NCBI GenBank assembly: GCA_014607495.2
Contig: CP053159.1
Location: forward strand, 12,903,501-12,967,500
From: Carposina sasakii
Lineage: Eukaryota > Arthropoda > Insecta > Lepidoptera > Carposinidae
Direction: 5' to 3'
DNA length: 64,000 bases
Both the position numbers and the translations under genes were made by a program. The first letter of the stretch is position 1. Each line of letters opens with the position of its first letter. The notes beneath the pieces were generated by a model, which saw nothing but the letters and a program-made list of their open reading frames with translations, ran no database searches and had not been told where the DNA came from. Positions 11,841-23,100 of this stretch are shown here, piece after piece.

Positions 11841-12206
11841 ACTCCCAGTTTAGATTTAGTGGCTGATTTAACAGTTACATAGTTTCCTTCAATATTGGAT
11901 CTACCTAACATTTATTTGTAAAGTTTGGAACTAGCTAAATATATGAAAAGTTTTAAACGACTTAGGTTCAAACAATGTAAGAGATTTAGAAGTTGAAGGC
12001 ATACGAGTAAAAAACCACTTTTAAGTTTAAGAGTAACTTCCAATAATCTCCAAGTATTTCGTAGATTACTTTCAATAGTTATACCCACTCGTACCTTCGA
12101 TTATTTTATTATAAATTGAGGACTTAAATTACATTTATTAGATTTTACTTGGTAACAAAATGATGGTGCTCACAGTGTCATAAATAATTATTTACAAGCT
12201 TATAAT

Positions 12207-12372
12207 GAAAAAATAATGTTGCCAATAATGTAATTTAAAAGAGATGGTGAAATTCGTCGTCCGAGTTAATTGACCCGATAGCTCAGTTGGTTGGAGCGAA
12301 AGCACGGTTTGCGAGTGGTTGTGAGTTCAAATCTCACTCGAGTGAGGAATATTTTCATTTTCTTATTAATAT
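12207..12372 (+). mobile_element. SINE with internal tRNA-like module
   Basis: The tRNA-like part spans about 12271-12345. It has a perfect D-arm-like GCTCAGTTGGTTGGAGC and a perfect T arm GTGAGTTCAAATCTCAC, while the anticodon arm does not fold. A head ending in AAAGAGATGGTGAAATTCGT precedes it and an AT-rich tail follows. Other copies are at 35145, 42301 (minus), 49138 and 63030 (minus). This is a retroposon rather than a working tRNA gene. Confidence 0.75.
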
Positions 12373-14199
12373 TTTACCGGTATATAATTAGGAATTCGAT
12401 TAAATTATTAGGACGATTCTAGAATTTTCATGATGAACATTAAAAACGTATCACAAAGTTAAACCGAATACATTTCGACTGGAATCGTATTCTCGTACGG
12501 TCTGTCGAATCTCTTAATACTTTAAGACACAATTCAGCATATACTATAAATTCGAACTATATGCTATTAACCCACAAATTCGTCAAAACACGAATAAATC
12601 TTTACTATTCTCCACATACTATAAAACTGCAACGTCATTCCCACACAATAACATAACGGCAGCTTGTAAACTGATAGCTATGATATTTTAACGAGTGCAT
12701 AAACCGAAAATCGCACGTATACGTTAACTGTGTCTTGAAGTTTACCCGTGGCTTACAGTGTTGCGTTTAAGGGCAGTTTATATCCACTTTGCAGCCGGCA
12801 GGCCACATTGAGGCGTCCTTAAGGAGGCACTGAAAATGTATAAGCGACGCACACACGCACCGTGGGGATAAGGCTATGGCCGAAGCGAAATATGCGTTGT
12901 TCTATCGCTTGTCACTTAGATTACGAGTCAAATCGAAAGAAAATACTTTTATTTATGTAATAGTAGGTTCAGTTTTTATTATCTATCATGTTTTACTAAC
13001 ACTTTGCTTCTATATGTGTTCGAAAAAAGAACAGAATCGAATTCAAATACGTGGGTAGAAGTTAGAACAATGAATAGTGAAATATTTCATTTGCTTTTCA
13101 AACAAGAAAAGGCCAACAACACAAAAGCTGATATTGATGAAACATTTCAATATCTATTCAAAGATGAGCCAGCAAAATCGGAAAATTAAATACTTGACTC
13201 GAATTACTCAGCTTAGAATTTAATTTATTCAAAATTTAATTTCCGGTGCCGAAATTGGCCGAATGAGAATTCCGTCGGCGATATTCGTCCGGGTCAGCAG
13301 TGTGTACGGTCCTTATGAAGGCAGTGAAAAGATATAGCCAACTGTGAGCGCGGGCTGAATACAAATGTCGTGTAGAAATACCGTTTAGATGGACAGACTT
13401 ACGGCGCACCAAGGTTTTTAATATTGAGTGTTTTTATGGCGATATGTGGGCGAAATTGCACGTGCGGTCGTGTTATGTGTTAGTTAGGTTTGGAGGGACA
13501 GACTGTTGTTTTAGTGAAAATCTGCTTCATAGAGTATCTATATATCAGACATGTTTTGTGGTTTGTTAGAGGATTTCTCGCTTTTGAGTATTACCACAGA
13601 AAATATAACAACCTCATTATATGGCATACAGAAAAAAAGAAAATAAATAGCTCGAATGCTAGAATCAATATATCTTAGGTAATATTATAACAAAATGTAC
13701 GGTCCACAGCTTTATCGGACAAATTAGAATAAACTAGATTTAATAAAAACTCATGAAGTAGGTATAAAAGAGGAGGTGGGACTATGAACTGAGTCGTGTG
13801 GCAATCGTGAGGCCATGACGTCATGATAGGGGTGGAGCTTAGCGCCAGTGTAACGCAGTAGTTGTAACCACACGCTTGTGCTCCGAAATGTAACCGTATT
13901 AAAATTACAAAGACACTAGCGCTTTTATCAGGGTTCTTTTATGCAAGGAGTGTTGGGAATGCGTCTATAGTGGGGTTTTTGAAGTTAGCTGTAGGCACAT
14001 AAATATGCATGTTCAAGTATTGGCTCTTTTTAACTTTTCTAACAATGTTACCCCAATCTGGGGTGAGTTTCATGGAATAACTCCTATGCCTGATTTTGCA
14101 TCTAACATTTATTGTATGCAGTGACACAGATGGTGTAGTCATACATATAGTAGCTGGCGCCCTCGCCCAGGAGAGCTGTTTGATGAAACACACTCCACT
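12373..14199. other. mostly unique DNA, no gene seen
   Basis: Open frames at 12876-13058, 13004-13189 and 13490-13678 (plus) and 13939-14193 (minus) show no recognisable domain or splice context. GC-richer patches lie at 12770-12890, 13240-13350 and 13790-13880. No repeat partner was noticed for most of it. Confidence 0.45.
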
Positions 14200-14335
14200 A
14201 TAATATTCTCTGTGAATGATGTAGCACTTTTATAATTGGCATATACATCAGATTTTTAGTTGTAAGTGTAATTATTGTTGCTCTTAATGTATGTTCTGTA
14301 AGTGTGTCTAAATAAATAAATAAATAAAATAAATA
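14200..14335 (+). repeat. non-LTR retrotransposon 3' UTR with AAATA tail
   Basis: The stretch ends GTAAGTGTGTCTAAATAAAT AAATAAATAAA. The segment 28200-28280 ends similarly (GTGTGTTTTGTGTACCTAAA then AAATA repeats). Such endings are typical of insect LINE 3' ends. No coding part is attached. Confidence 0.5.
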
Positions 14336-14394
14336 CTTTTTTTTATTAAAACGTAGTATAATATTGCTAATGAGCATATTGATAATGAGCAAGT

Positions 14395-14505
14395 AGTTTG
14401 ACTAGTCACTACAAGGTGGTTTTTATGTAAATGGGCAGGGCTACAGTGTTCAATGCTCCTCTTGTCCCATACTTCACTCCCGCTCAGCGGCACACTATTT
14501 TTGTA
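14395..14505 (-). repeat. dispersed repeat paired with 55455-55545
   Basis: Landmarks ATGGGCAGGGCTACAGTGTT and GTCCCATACTTCACTC occur here and, inverted, at 55455-55545. Both copies are short and ungenic. Confidence 0.5.
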
Positions 14506-14668
14506 TGAAAATACATCACCATGTCGTTATTTGACCATCTGGTGATGTCATAACGATATGATCTGACTCTGAATGTATATACCTGCACCTCAAGTGCACA
14601 CATACTTTACCAACTGATACTGAATCGGGTAAACACCCGTCATATCATATTGTTTTATTTCTTACATA

Positions 14669-14797
14669 ATAATCGCGCCTTTATCCCTTACGGGGTAGAC
14701 AGAGCACCAAGGGCCGATAAACCACATGGTGCCACTTCTGACCAATTTTGAGGATATAGTTGAGATGTACAAGTTCGGTTAGTAGTGACAGGTGGTA
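14669..14797 (-). repeat. non-LTR retrotransposon 3' end, inverted copy
   Basis: This is the inverse of the family at 5366 and 39318, recognised by CTTTATCCCTTACGGGGTAG and ACAAGTTCGGTTAGTAGTGA. It is truncated in the same 3' region. Confidence 0.6.
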
Positions 14798-14879
14798 TTT
14801 CTTCTCCATGTAAAAAATTTTGAAATCCGTCTATAATTGACGCAAATATCGGTGAACATACATAAAAAAATATATATTA

Positions 14880-14935
14880 TACATTTGACAGACGAATTGA
14901 GAACCTCCTCCTTTTTTTCAAGTCGGTTAAGAACT
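14880..14935 (+). repeat. short dispersed repeat end
   Basis: It contains GAACCTCCTCCTTTTTTTCA then AGTCGGTTAA. A related end (CCTCTCTTTTTGAAGTCGGT) lies at 29031-29055. These look like one terminus of a lepidopteran repeat family; the rest of the element was not delimited. Confidence 0.4.
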
Positions 14936-15895
14936 GCATAAAATCAAAAAGAAAACGATAATAGATAGAAAACCAAACAGCTCTACTATATTAGAACATT
15001 TTTATAAAGGCTTATAAATAAGGACTCCTAAAACTACAAGCTAATTTTATAAGTAGGTACGTACATCTCGGATTCCAATAAAATCCGTATTCGACGGAAG
15101 CCCTTTATCTAAGGCCGTGTACAGGCCCTCTGTCGTCATCCGAGTATCTATTCAGACAATTAGCCGCTTGGGTGGCCACGCCCTTATCTACCCTACCAGT
15201 GCTCCTTAGCCTTGTAAGGGTTGTGTCCTCTGGTTTTAGGAAGCTAGAATTTTTGTTAATTTTGTGGGGTAAAAAGGGAGATGCCCGCTAGGAGGTGGAA
15301 GTTTTAGGTTAGGTTAGATGACTATGAAAAAATACAGATGTATTGATTATCTCTCCTTGTTAATAATAATCGTAAAAAATTATTAGCTCATAAAGAAAAA
15401 CTGCTAAAATGAAATAGCAGTTAGCAAAAACTATTTTTTATAGTTATTGAAACTCGTCCCTATCTCATCTGGAGATTTTTTTCTTTTTGTTATTGTTTTT
15501 AGAATAGAAGTCATAACGAAAAACACAGAAATTCTTTGCATCCGTGAAATTATATAATTTAGTTTAAAAATATTATAGATATAGGGTAAATATTTAAAAA
15601 TACATCGCTTTACTATACCAATGGAAAGCCACCTTAATCTGAATAAGGCAGAAATAGGTCACTGTCGGACAAGCGAGCCTTCCTTATTAATTCTTATTGT
15701 ACTTACTATATGGTCTCTTATTGATTTATCGAGAGGGGATTAGTGAGAAAGAGATACAAGATACCGTCGTCGTTAGGAATTATAAGTTGGTAAAGAATTG
15801 CTCGCGGGTATATGAGAGAGGTTAATAATATTGAATGGGAATGTTATGGAATGTATCTTAGATTACTGGTAGAGGTATGGTATATTCTATTAAGG
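14936..15895. other. no gene seen
   Basis: AT-rich DNA with a GC-richer part at 15100-15310. No domain, splice structure or repeat partner is evident. Confidence 0.5.
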
Positions 15896-16112
15896 GTTGA
15901 GCAGACCGGAAGCGTGTGCGTGCACGTAAACGTAGACGTACACGTACCTCTGAGTTTAATGTATGGAACTGTCACCGTTTGACGTCTATGCTTACGTCTA
16001 CGCATACGCATCCGGTCTGCCCGTGCCTATACAGTTTCATATATTACAACTCAGAGGTACGTATACGTCTACGCTTACGTGCACGCATACGCATCCGGTG
16101 TGCTCGAGGCTT
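15896..16112. repeat. period-6 ACG-rich palindromic array, three arms
   Basis: One arm points forward (15900-15952) and two backward (about 15980-16022 and 16055-16112), with the same CCGG caps and TGTATGGAACTGT-type spacers as at 10441 and 25811. Within the arms ACG or CGT recurs every six bases. Confidence 0.75.
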
Positions 16113-16300
16113 TATTCTATTTATAGTTAGCGGGATAATGGGTTGTTAAGTTTTGGTTTCTTAAGATAGCGGTGCCGCATTTTGCGGCCGTAAGTACGAT
16201 TTCAGAGTAAGTTCCATTGTAAAAGTAGTTTGTTTTTACCTACCAACCTTAACTAATTTGAAAACACCCAAAGATTAACCTTAAAGCCTTATTAACATTA

Positions 16301-16555
16301 TACAAAAAGGGTATGTTAAGCGAAAAGCTACGTAAATAGACCACTATAGAGAACCTATCCACAAAATTTGAGACTCGAAATCACATGTTTATTTTTCCCG
16401 ATAGTATGGAGAATTTTTAAATATCTCAAATTTTTCATACAAACTTGAAAAATAAACTTGTGATTTCGAGTCTCAAATTTTGTGGATAGGTTCTCTACAG
16501 TGGGCTATTTACGTAGCTTTTTGCTTAACATACCCTTTTTGTTACACCCTGTATA
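16301..16555. mobile_element. palindromic TIR element (ACAGGGTGTAAC family), left end lost
   Basis: Two long arms are inverse copies. The left includes AAGGGTATGTTAAGCGAAAA, CCACAAAATTTGAGACTCGA and CATGTTTATTTTTC; the right carries the inverse and ends GTTACACCCTGTATA. The first ten or so bases of the left terminus are missing compared with the complete copy at 58106. It is non-coding. The superfamily is not certain. Confidence 0.75.
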
Positions 16556-17336
16556 CCTTGATGATAACGATGACATGATTTTCTTGTTTGTTGCATATAA
16601 TTTTATTAAAGCAACAAATGACTGGCATGATCTAAAATGATATTTTTGACACATTTTTCATCGGCATATCAATAATCACTTACATTAAATATTGCTTGTG
16701 AATTGTCAAGAAAGTGATATTATGCGAATGGGGCTTTATACTAGTACAAAGGGTATTGCTGATCATATTGTGGTACCTACTCGCCTCAGACTATCTAAGG
16801 TACTAAAAGTAAAGTGGAATTTGGTGTTTTTTTTACGATTGCCACAAATAAAGTTACGAGTTACACGTCAACAGTAAAAAAAACGTATTTTGGACAAGGA
16901 TGTGCTCAATTTGAACTAAGCACAGATAGCGTAACGAGCCCCTGTCATAGATAACTCAGCTAGCGTATACTAAGCAGTTAATTGCTTGCGATAAACGCTT
17001 GGTGTGAGTTCAAGCGATAAGCTGTAGGCGGATAGCTCTAAACTGAAGTTTGTACAGTCAAAGCGGTGGTACGCTCACCCATTAGCAGGAAGGCTGGAAC
17101 AGATGTATATACTCGTGCATATTATATATGATACGGTTGTGTTCTTAAAATTGTAGTGGCCAACACTACAGGAATGAAGTCCCACAACTACGTTTTGGTA
17201 AGCGGGGATATGTATATGTAAAAATCGGTGACAAGTTTCCAGCTCATTGCCTGAGAGAACGCTCCTAAATTCCTTATTCGACTCAAACGATATGCTTACA
17301 CTTAATCTAAAGTAGATAAAAACCCCTATTCAAACT
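16556..17336. other. no gene seen
   Basis: The plus-strand open frame at 16692-16877 has no recognisable feature. The remainder is AT-rich and shares nothing obvious with the rest of the window. Confidence 0.5.
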
Positions 17337-18172
17337 AAAAAAACCGGCCAAGTGCGAGTCGGACTCGCGCACCGAGGGTTCCGTACAAACCTGCAAGGTT
17401 TACAAAGTTCGTTCATTACGACAATCGAGTCTACGCGTTCATGAGGAAAAAAGTAATAAGTTTATATTTATTAAAAAATATATATTTTGTAATGTAACTA
17501 AAAATTTAAGGTTTTCGGAATTTTTCCTTTATGTGTGCTATAAAACGTTGCTTCATGCCAAATTTCAAGATTCTAGGTCGACTGGAAGTACCCTTTAGGT
17601 TTTGATTCCCTTGCGAGTACTTGCGAGTTTCAAAATATGCAGCTTAAATTGCTGTTTCTTTTGATTGCGTTGACATAGAAGTTTGATTTTGCTACAGCTT
17701 AAAGGTATTATAGACCTGAGTATTTGGTATGAATTTCAATTTAATACCTCTACGCGTTTATGAGGAAATGGGTAGTAAGTTTAAAATTATTAAAAAAATA
17801 TATATTATGTGATGTAACTAAAAATTTATGGTTTTCGTAATTTTTCCTTTATCTATGCTATAAGACGTTGCTTCGTACCAAATTTCAAGATTCTGAGTTC
17901 ACGGGAAGCACCCTGTAGGTTTTGATTCCCTTGCAAGTGTCGAAAATTTGCGGCATAAACGGCTGTATCTTTTGATTGCGTTGGCTTAGAAGTTTGATTT
18001 TTTCACAGCTTCAAGGGACAGTAGACCTGAGTAATTGATATAAATTTCAGCTTCATACCTCCACGCGTTCCTGAGAAAAAGGGTCTTGACAGACGGACGG
18101 ACGGACAGACGGACAACAAAGTGATCCTATAAGGGTTCCGTTTTTTCCTTTTGAGGTACGGAACCCTAAAAA
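17337..18172 (+). repeat. long lepidopteran repeat, two internal modules
   Basis: It starts AAAACCGGCCAAGTGCGAGT and ends TTTGAGGTACGGAACCCTAA. The outer ends share a short inverted GGGTTCCGTAC motif. Inside are two tandem modules of about 315 bp (about 17430-17750 and 17751-18065), each with an ACGCGTT start, an ACTAAAAATTTA landmark and a CAAATTTCAAGATTCT landmark. A GACGGACGGACAGACGGACA run precedes the end. The copy at 61449-62450 is almost identical but has about 160 extra bases near its 5' end. I know this family as abundant in Lepidoptera; its class is uncertain. Confidence 0.75.
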
Positions 18173-20080
18173 AAGGAAAGTTAGTAACTTGATACCGTTA
18201 TCTTGTATCTAACACGCAAAACGACTATTTTTCAATCGTCACACTAAAAGCTACATAAATACACCTTAAATTGTGTATAAAAATGCACGAATTTCCACCT
18301 TAATTATAAAGTATCCAAAATAAAAAAAAAACAACGGCAAGAAGACCGAGAGAGTAAATTATAAAATGTACATAATAGAAACGAGATATTGTTATATTTC
18401 ATTATGATGGAAAAGGGTAAAATTTTGGTGTGCCGAAACAAATCTTTATTCGAGATAAGTACGCCTTTGCATATTTTATTTACAACTTTTATGTAACATT
18501 TGTTTGTGTATGTACCTATACAATAAATAATAATTAAAACATAATTTGAGAAGTGACTGTTAAAGTAATGATTGTCAATTCATATTAAAATTGATAGATA
18601 CGAGTACATATCCGCCATTTTAAAACTGAATTATTTTTACAAACGTCGATATCCTGTAAAATGTAATAACAATGGCGCATTATTTCTTGTAAAATTGTAA
18701 AAGAAAACAGCTATATACTTTCTCGAGTTAACTTGGGTCGGACTGAGCCCAATCATTAACGGAAAGGCAGGGGCAATACTTTCCGCCGCCGTACATCTGA
18801 ACGCAGAAGTTTGTGTACACTGGTGTGCACTTAGTATTAATAAAAGCAATTTAAAAAAATTAAAAAAAAGACCCTTTACGTTGTTTTTAAGATATCACTT
18901 TGATATACTAACTAATCTAACTGAAGTAATGCAATTACTTTTTCAGACAGGTTTTTCGATGTATGATTTTATGAAATATTTGTTGGCATTTGGCTGGTTA
19001 ATGATCGTCTTATTATTAATAGTACACATGCATACATGACATAGTAATATATGAGAAGATTTGCATTTATGGATATTTATTGCTACTCTACGTTGCTGTA
19101 ACAGTTCTATATTTTACACTTCCAAAAACAGGGGAAGGTTATGTCACATCATCATAATATTAGATTTTCATGCATACTACAAACGAACTCATAGACAGTC
19201 TCATAGACTCTCTACTACTTCCTACAAAAAAAAAAAATATTTTCTTTTTCAAAACTAGCATCATTACCATCCAGTGCAATAGTTGAAAATACTATCCACC
19301 AGTGTACACAGACCGCAGCATGTGGCTGAACTCTGCGATCTCGATGAGTGCTAGCCGACGAGCGTAAAAATAATGGGCGGGAATCGGCCGAGCGATTCGC
19401 ACTGTTAGCTAAATACGGCCCTGTGTTGAGCTGGCTGTAGCTACGAGTATGTCGGTGTGTCTTTGTACTATTTATTAGGTTTTGGAACTTCTTTGGTCTT
19501 AGTGCGGACCTGTGTAGGGTATGGTTTTTTTTAGATCTTATCTTGATACGGACCTGGAGAGCAAAGCTGCCGCGTTAACTATAACCACCGTAACTGCGTC
19601 AAACATAAAGCTGAGAAAATCGCGTTCAAAGTTTTTTTTTGTTTTTTTGTTACCACGGAAAAACTAATTGAGACAAAGCTTCACAAACTAGTTTTTCTGT
19701 CGGTCATTAATATTATTTATATATTGGTATTTTTTTCTTTTTTGTTTTGTACTGGATTCTATTAGTATTTGTTAAAAAACTTAATATCATTAGTAAAGGT
19801 ATCTCAAACTCGAGTTGGTATCCTAAGCATAAGTACCGTAGGTACAGTAGTTACGGCTATCATCTCTAGCAATCGCGTACATACGCTATTTATGACTAGT
19901 AGAGGTATGTGTAAAGTTTTTATTCGGAATCTAACCTTACCAAAACAAAATAGGCAAATGGGTACATAAACGCTTATCTCCCAGACAGACATGCGGTAGC
20001 AATAATAAGCTGGCATATATACTACGAATTACGTAATTACTAGGTACCCATATTAAATTAATTACATAATCAAAAATAGT
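18173..20080. other. flank downstream of the transposase-like gene
   Basis: No convincing exon. 19300-19470 is GC-richer and unique. Short frames at 18637-18849 (minus) and 19769-20016 (both strands) have no recognisable features. I looked for an inverted partner of the DNA upstream of 23740 that could mark a transposon end and did not see one. Confidence 0.45.
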
Positions 20081-20086
20081 TTTATT
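20081..20086 (-). promoter_or_regulatory. poly(A) signal of the transposase-like gene
   Basis: Minus-strand AATAAA lies 18 bases beyond the TAA stop at 20104-20106. The position fits a very short 3' UTR. Confidence 0.6.
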
Positions 20087-20103
20087 TTAAAATAAACTTA
20101 TTT

Positions 20104-23100
20104 TTACAAGACAGTTTCAGTTTCTTCTTGACCGCAATCCACACCAGTGCTGGAAACTGGTAAATTACGCCAAAATATTTTTCGGTTTTCGGGCATTAAT
20201 GGTAACAGTTTTTCAATAATTTCTTTTTTTCTTTCCTGCGTTATACCTCTTGCCTTTTCTTTTGGTCGTAACTCAGGGAATTGCTTTGTTTTTAATACTT
20301 TTGCTTGCAGGAAATCTAATATTTGGTAGTCGGCATTATGAGAACTTCTATATTTTAGGTAAAATAAACCCTTTTCCAGCATTACAGACACAATGTCCTT
20401 TAGGTAAATTCGCGGTGTTTTGCTCCTCAATTTATGCTGCGACGTGGGATCTTGCCAATCAAAGAAATCTGGAACAGCCATGACTTTAACATAATTTTTC
20501 TTCGAATTTGACAACCGAACGCTATCAACAAAATCGTCAAAGTCGTATAATTTGGTCTTTCTTTTCATTGATAACTCCACCTGATGGTGGAAGGCATCAG
20601 CTGACATATAAGTATGCCCGGGCTCAAAATATTTTATTGTTATTGTTTTGGCTGCAATTGTGCTGCTGTTAATAACATATACAAGGTAAGACAACAGTGC
20701 CCAATTTTTATTTTGAGCCGAACAGTTATCGAGCCACAAAGTTATATGCTCGGCATCTCTTTTATGAACCAAGAAAGCATGGAATGCCGACATTATATCT
20801 TCTTGGCGCCTCCCTGATACCGTCTCATTCCACACGGCTGCGTATGGGACGGAACGATTATTCGTTGACCCCAAGGGTACAAAACTTTCGTTGAATACAA
20901 TTATTCTTGGACAAAATATTGCCGCTTTGAATTGGTCCATGCGCGGCAACATTACAACTTTCTGCAAATCTACTGAATAGTAGATATTATTGCCATTGTC
21001 AGCTGCAGCTGCCAAGTCCACATCCTTTTTATACTCTGCACGAGATTCTCTATATCGCACTTTATGAGATAGGTGGTTCATACATATCTCACACGATTCC
21101 TCTGGATTAGCGTAGTGCTGTGGATTATGCATTTTGAAGTAAGCACACTGTTCACACTCCTCATTTCCTAAGTGTGCAAATGATATGTTTAAATTTTCAG
21201 TCACTACTTGCCTGTAAAATTCAAATGAAATTTGTCTGACTGAGTCTTCTTGTAGAAATTGTTTGTGCATAAAAGTTATAGTTAAATCACTTGGTAAGTA
21301 TAATTTTTTGGGCGCATGTTCACGCCGGTAATGTGAAATAGATGGGCCATAACTCATTATGTGTTTCTTTATAATTTCCTTGTCTATTTTATTATTCCTA
21401 GTGTACCTTCCACGTTCATATTTTTGACAATCAATTGGTTTTTTTAGCGCTGTAATAAGTCTTGAATCATTTCTAGCATTATAACCAAGCGTAGTCAAGA
21501 AGAAGATTTTGCAAACTTCAACTTTAGGAAGATTATCTACCTTAAAGAAATAACAATATGTGATCATGCGTTTCGGGTTACCTTCTGTGTTGGATTGAAT
21601 TCTTCTCGCAACTTGTTTTTCTTCTACTAAGCACTTGATAAACAAACCCTGTTGCTCCCAACTTAAATTTATGTACTGCTCATGTATTCTTTTTCTTTGT
21701 TCTTCAGTCACCTTTGTAGTACATTTCTTCTTGCAAGAACTATTGCAAGGATTTTTCAAAGAGTATTTATTTAAAAATTCCTGTTTCTTCTTACTCTGTC
21801 TCTCATCCACGGACATATCAAATTTTCTTCTTTTTCTTGGGTTTCCCGCTTTCGTCAAGCCCGATCCTGTTTTCTCAATAGTTTCAACATTTTCTTCCCT
21901 ATTTTGTTCATTACTTTGCGAATTAAGCAATGTGTCAGGTTGATGCATCAGTTCGACGACATGATTTTTACTTCTACTCGAATTTTCGTGCGACGACGTG
22001 GACTGTTCATTATGTATATCCCTCTCTATTTCTTCGTATTGTTCATTATTCAAAGATTCTTTTCGGGACTGTTCATCTATCCTCTTCTCCATATCCTTTT
22101 CCTGTCTTAGCCGTCCAGTGTTGTTATCTTTTAAAATGTTTGGGTCTTGGTGTATTGGTTGTTCATTGCCTTGAATTCCATCATGATTTAAGATTTCTTG
22201 TATAGTGTCTTCTTCAGAGTTAATATCAGTATGAGAATCATCTACGACTTGGTTCATCTTCTTGTTATTGATGATAAAATCAGGATCCTTAACACTGTCG
22301 TCACTATCACCGGCGTAAGGTATATATCTTAAATCCGAATTGTCACTGTTTTCAATTATATCTGAGGAATTTTCAGATAGTTCCATCGGATTTTCTATTA
22401 AAACATTATAAAGCTGTTGAGTTTCCGGTGACATAGCTGGAACAGGCGATGAGGGTGGTTCGTTGTTTATGTTTCTTAATAACATGGGCGTCGATGGTGA
22501 ATACAATGGAGGCGAAATGGCATTCAGTACGTCCAATAGGGGTGTGTTAGGATTGGACTCACCTGAAACGATGTAGTTTCATGTAAATATTAATATTTAG
22601 TTGCAAATAACTTCTTTATAACAAGCTTATCAAACAGGTACACATAATTTACTTACATTGTAATTTTTCGCATACTGTATTAGTTTTAAGCATTATAGGC
22701 GTTAGTGGCGAAAATGGTGGAGGAGGAATAGACCCCTGCATGCTGGAGAAAGGACTATCAGCGGGATTGGAGTTACCTGTAATAATATAATTTTATATCT
22801 AAGCATACTTTTTGTTCAAAAAACGAAATTCTTTATAAATAACATATAAAATAGCTACACATAAATTTACTTACATTGTAATTTTTCGCATGCTGTATTA
22901 GTTTTAAGTATTATAGGTGTTAGTGGAGAAAATGGTAAAGGAGGGATAGACCTCTGCGTGTTTAAGAAAGGACTGTCAGCGGCATTGGACTCACCTGTAA
23001 TAATAAAAAATTACTTGTATATTTTTCAAACAACTTAATTCTTTATAAATTACATATTAAATAGGTACCTATATATAATTGACTTGCATTGTAATTTTTC

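Noticed and set aside
12271..12345. Possible tRNA gene
   Set aside because: The D and T arms fold but the anticodon arm does not, the acceptor stem is incomplete and the same sequence is dispersed with a common head and tail, so it is a SINE.
20147..22205. Plus-strand open frames opposite the transposase-like gene
   Set aside because: They are shadows; the minus-strand frame is ten times longer and carries conserved motifs.
22409..22536. Start of the transposase-like protein within the last exon
   Set aside because: The apparent start at 22536 is a TTG leucine codon, and the frame continues upstream to a splice acceptor at 22563-22564; exons further upstream supply an ATG.
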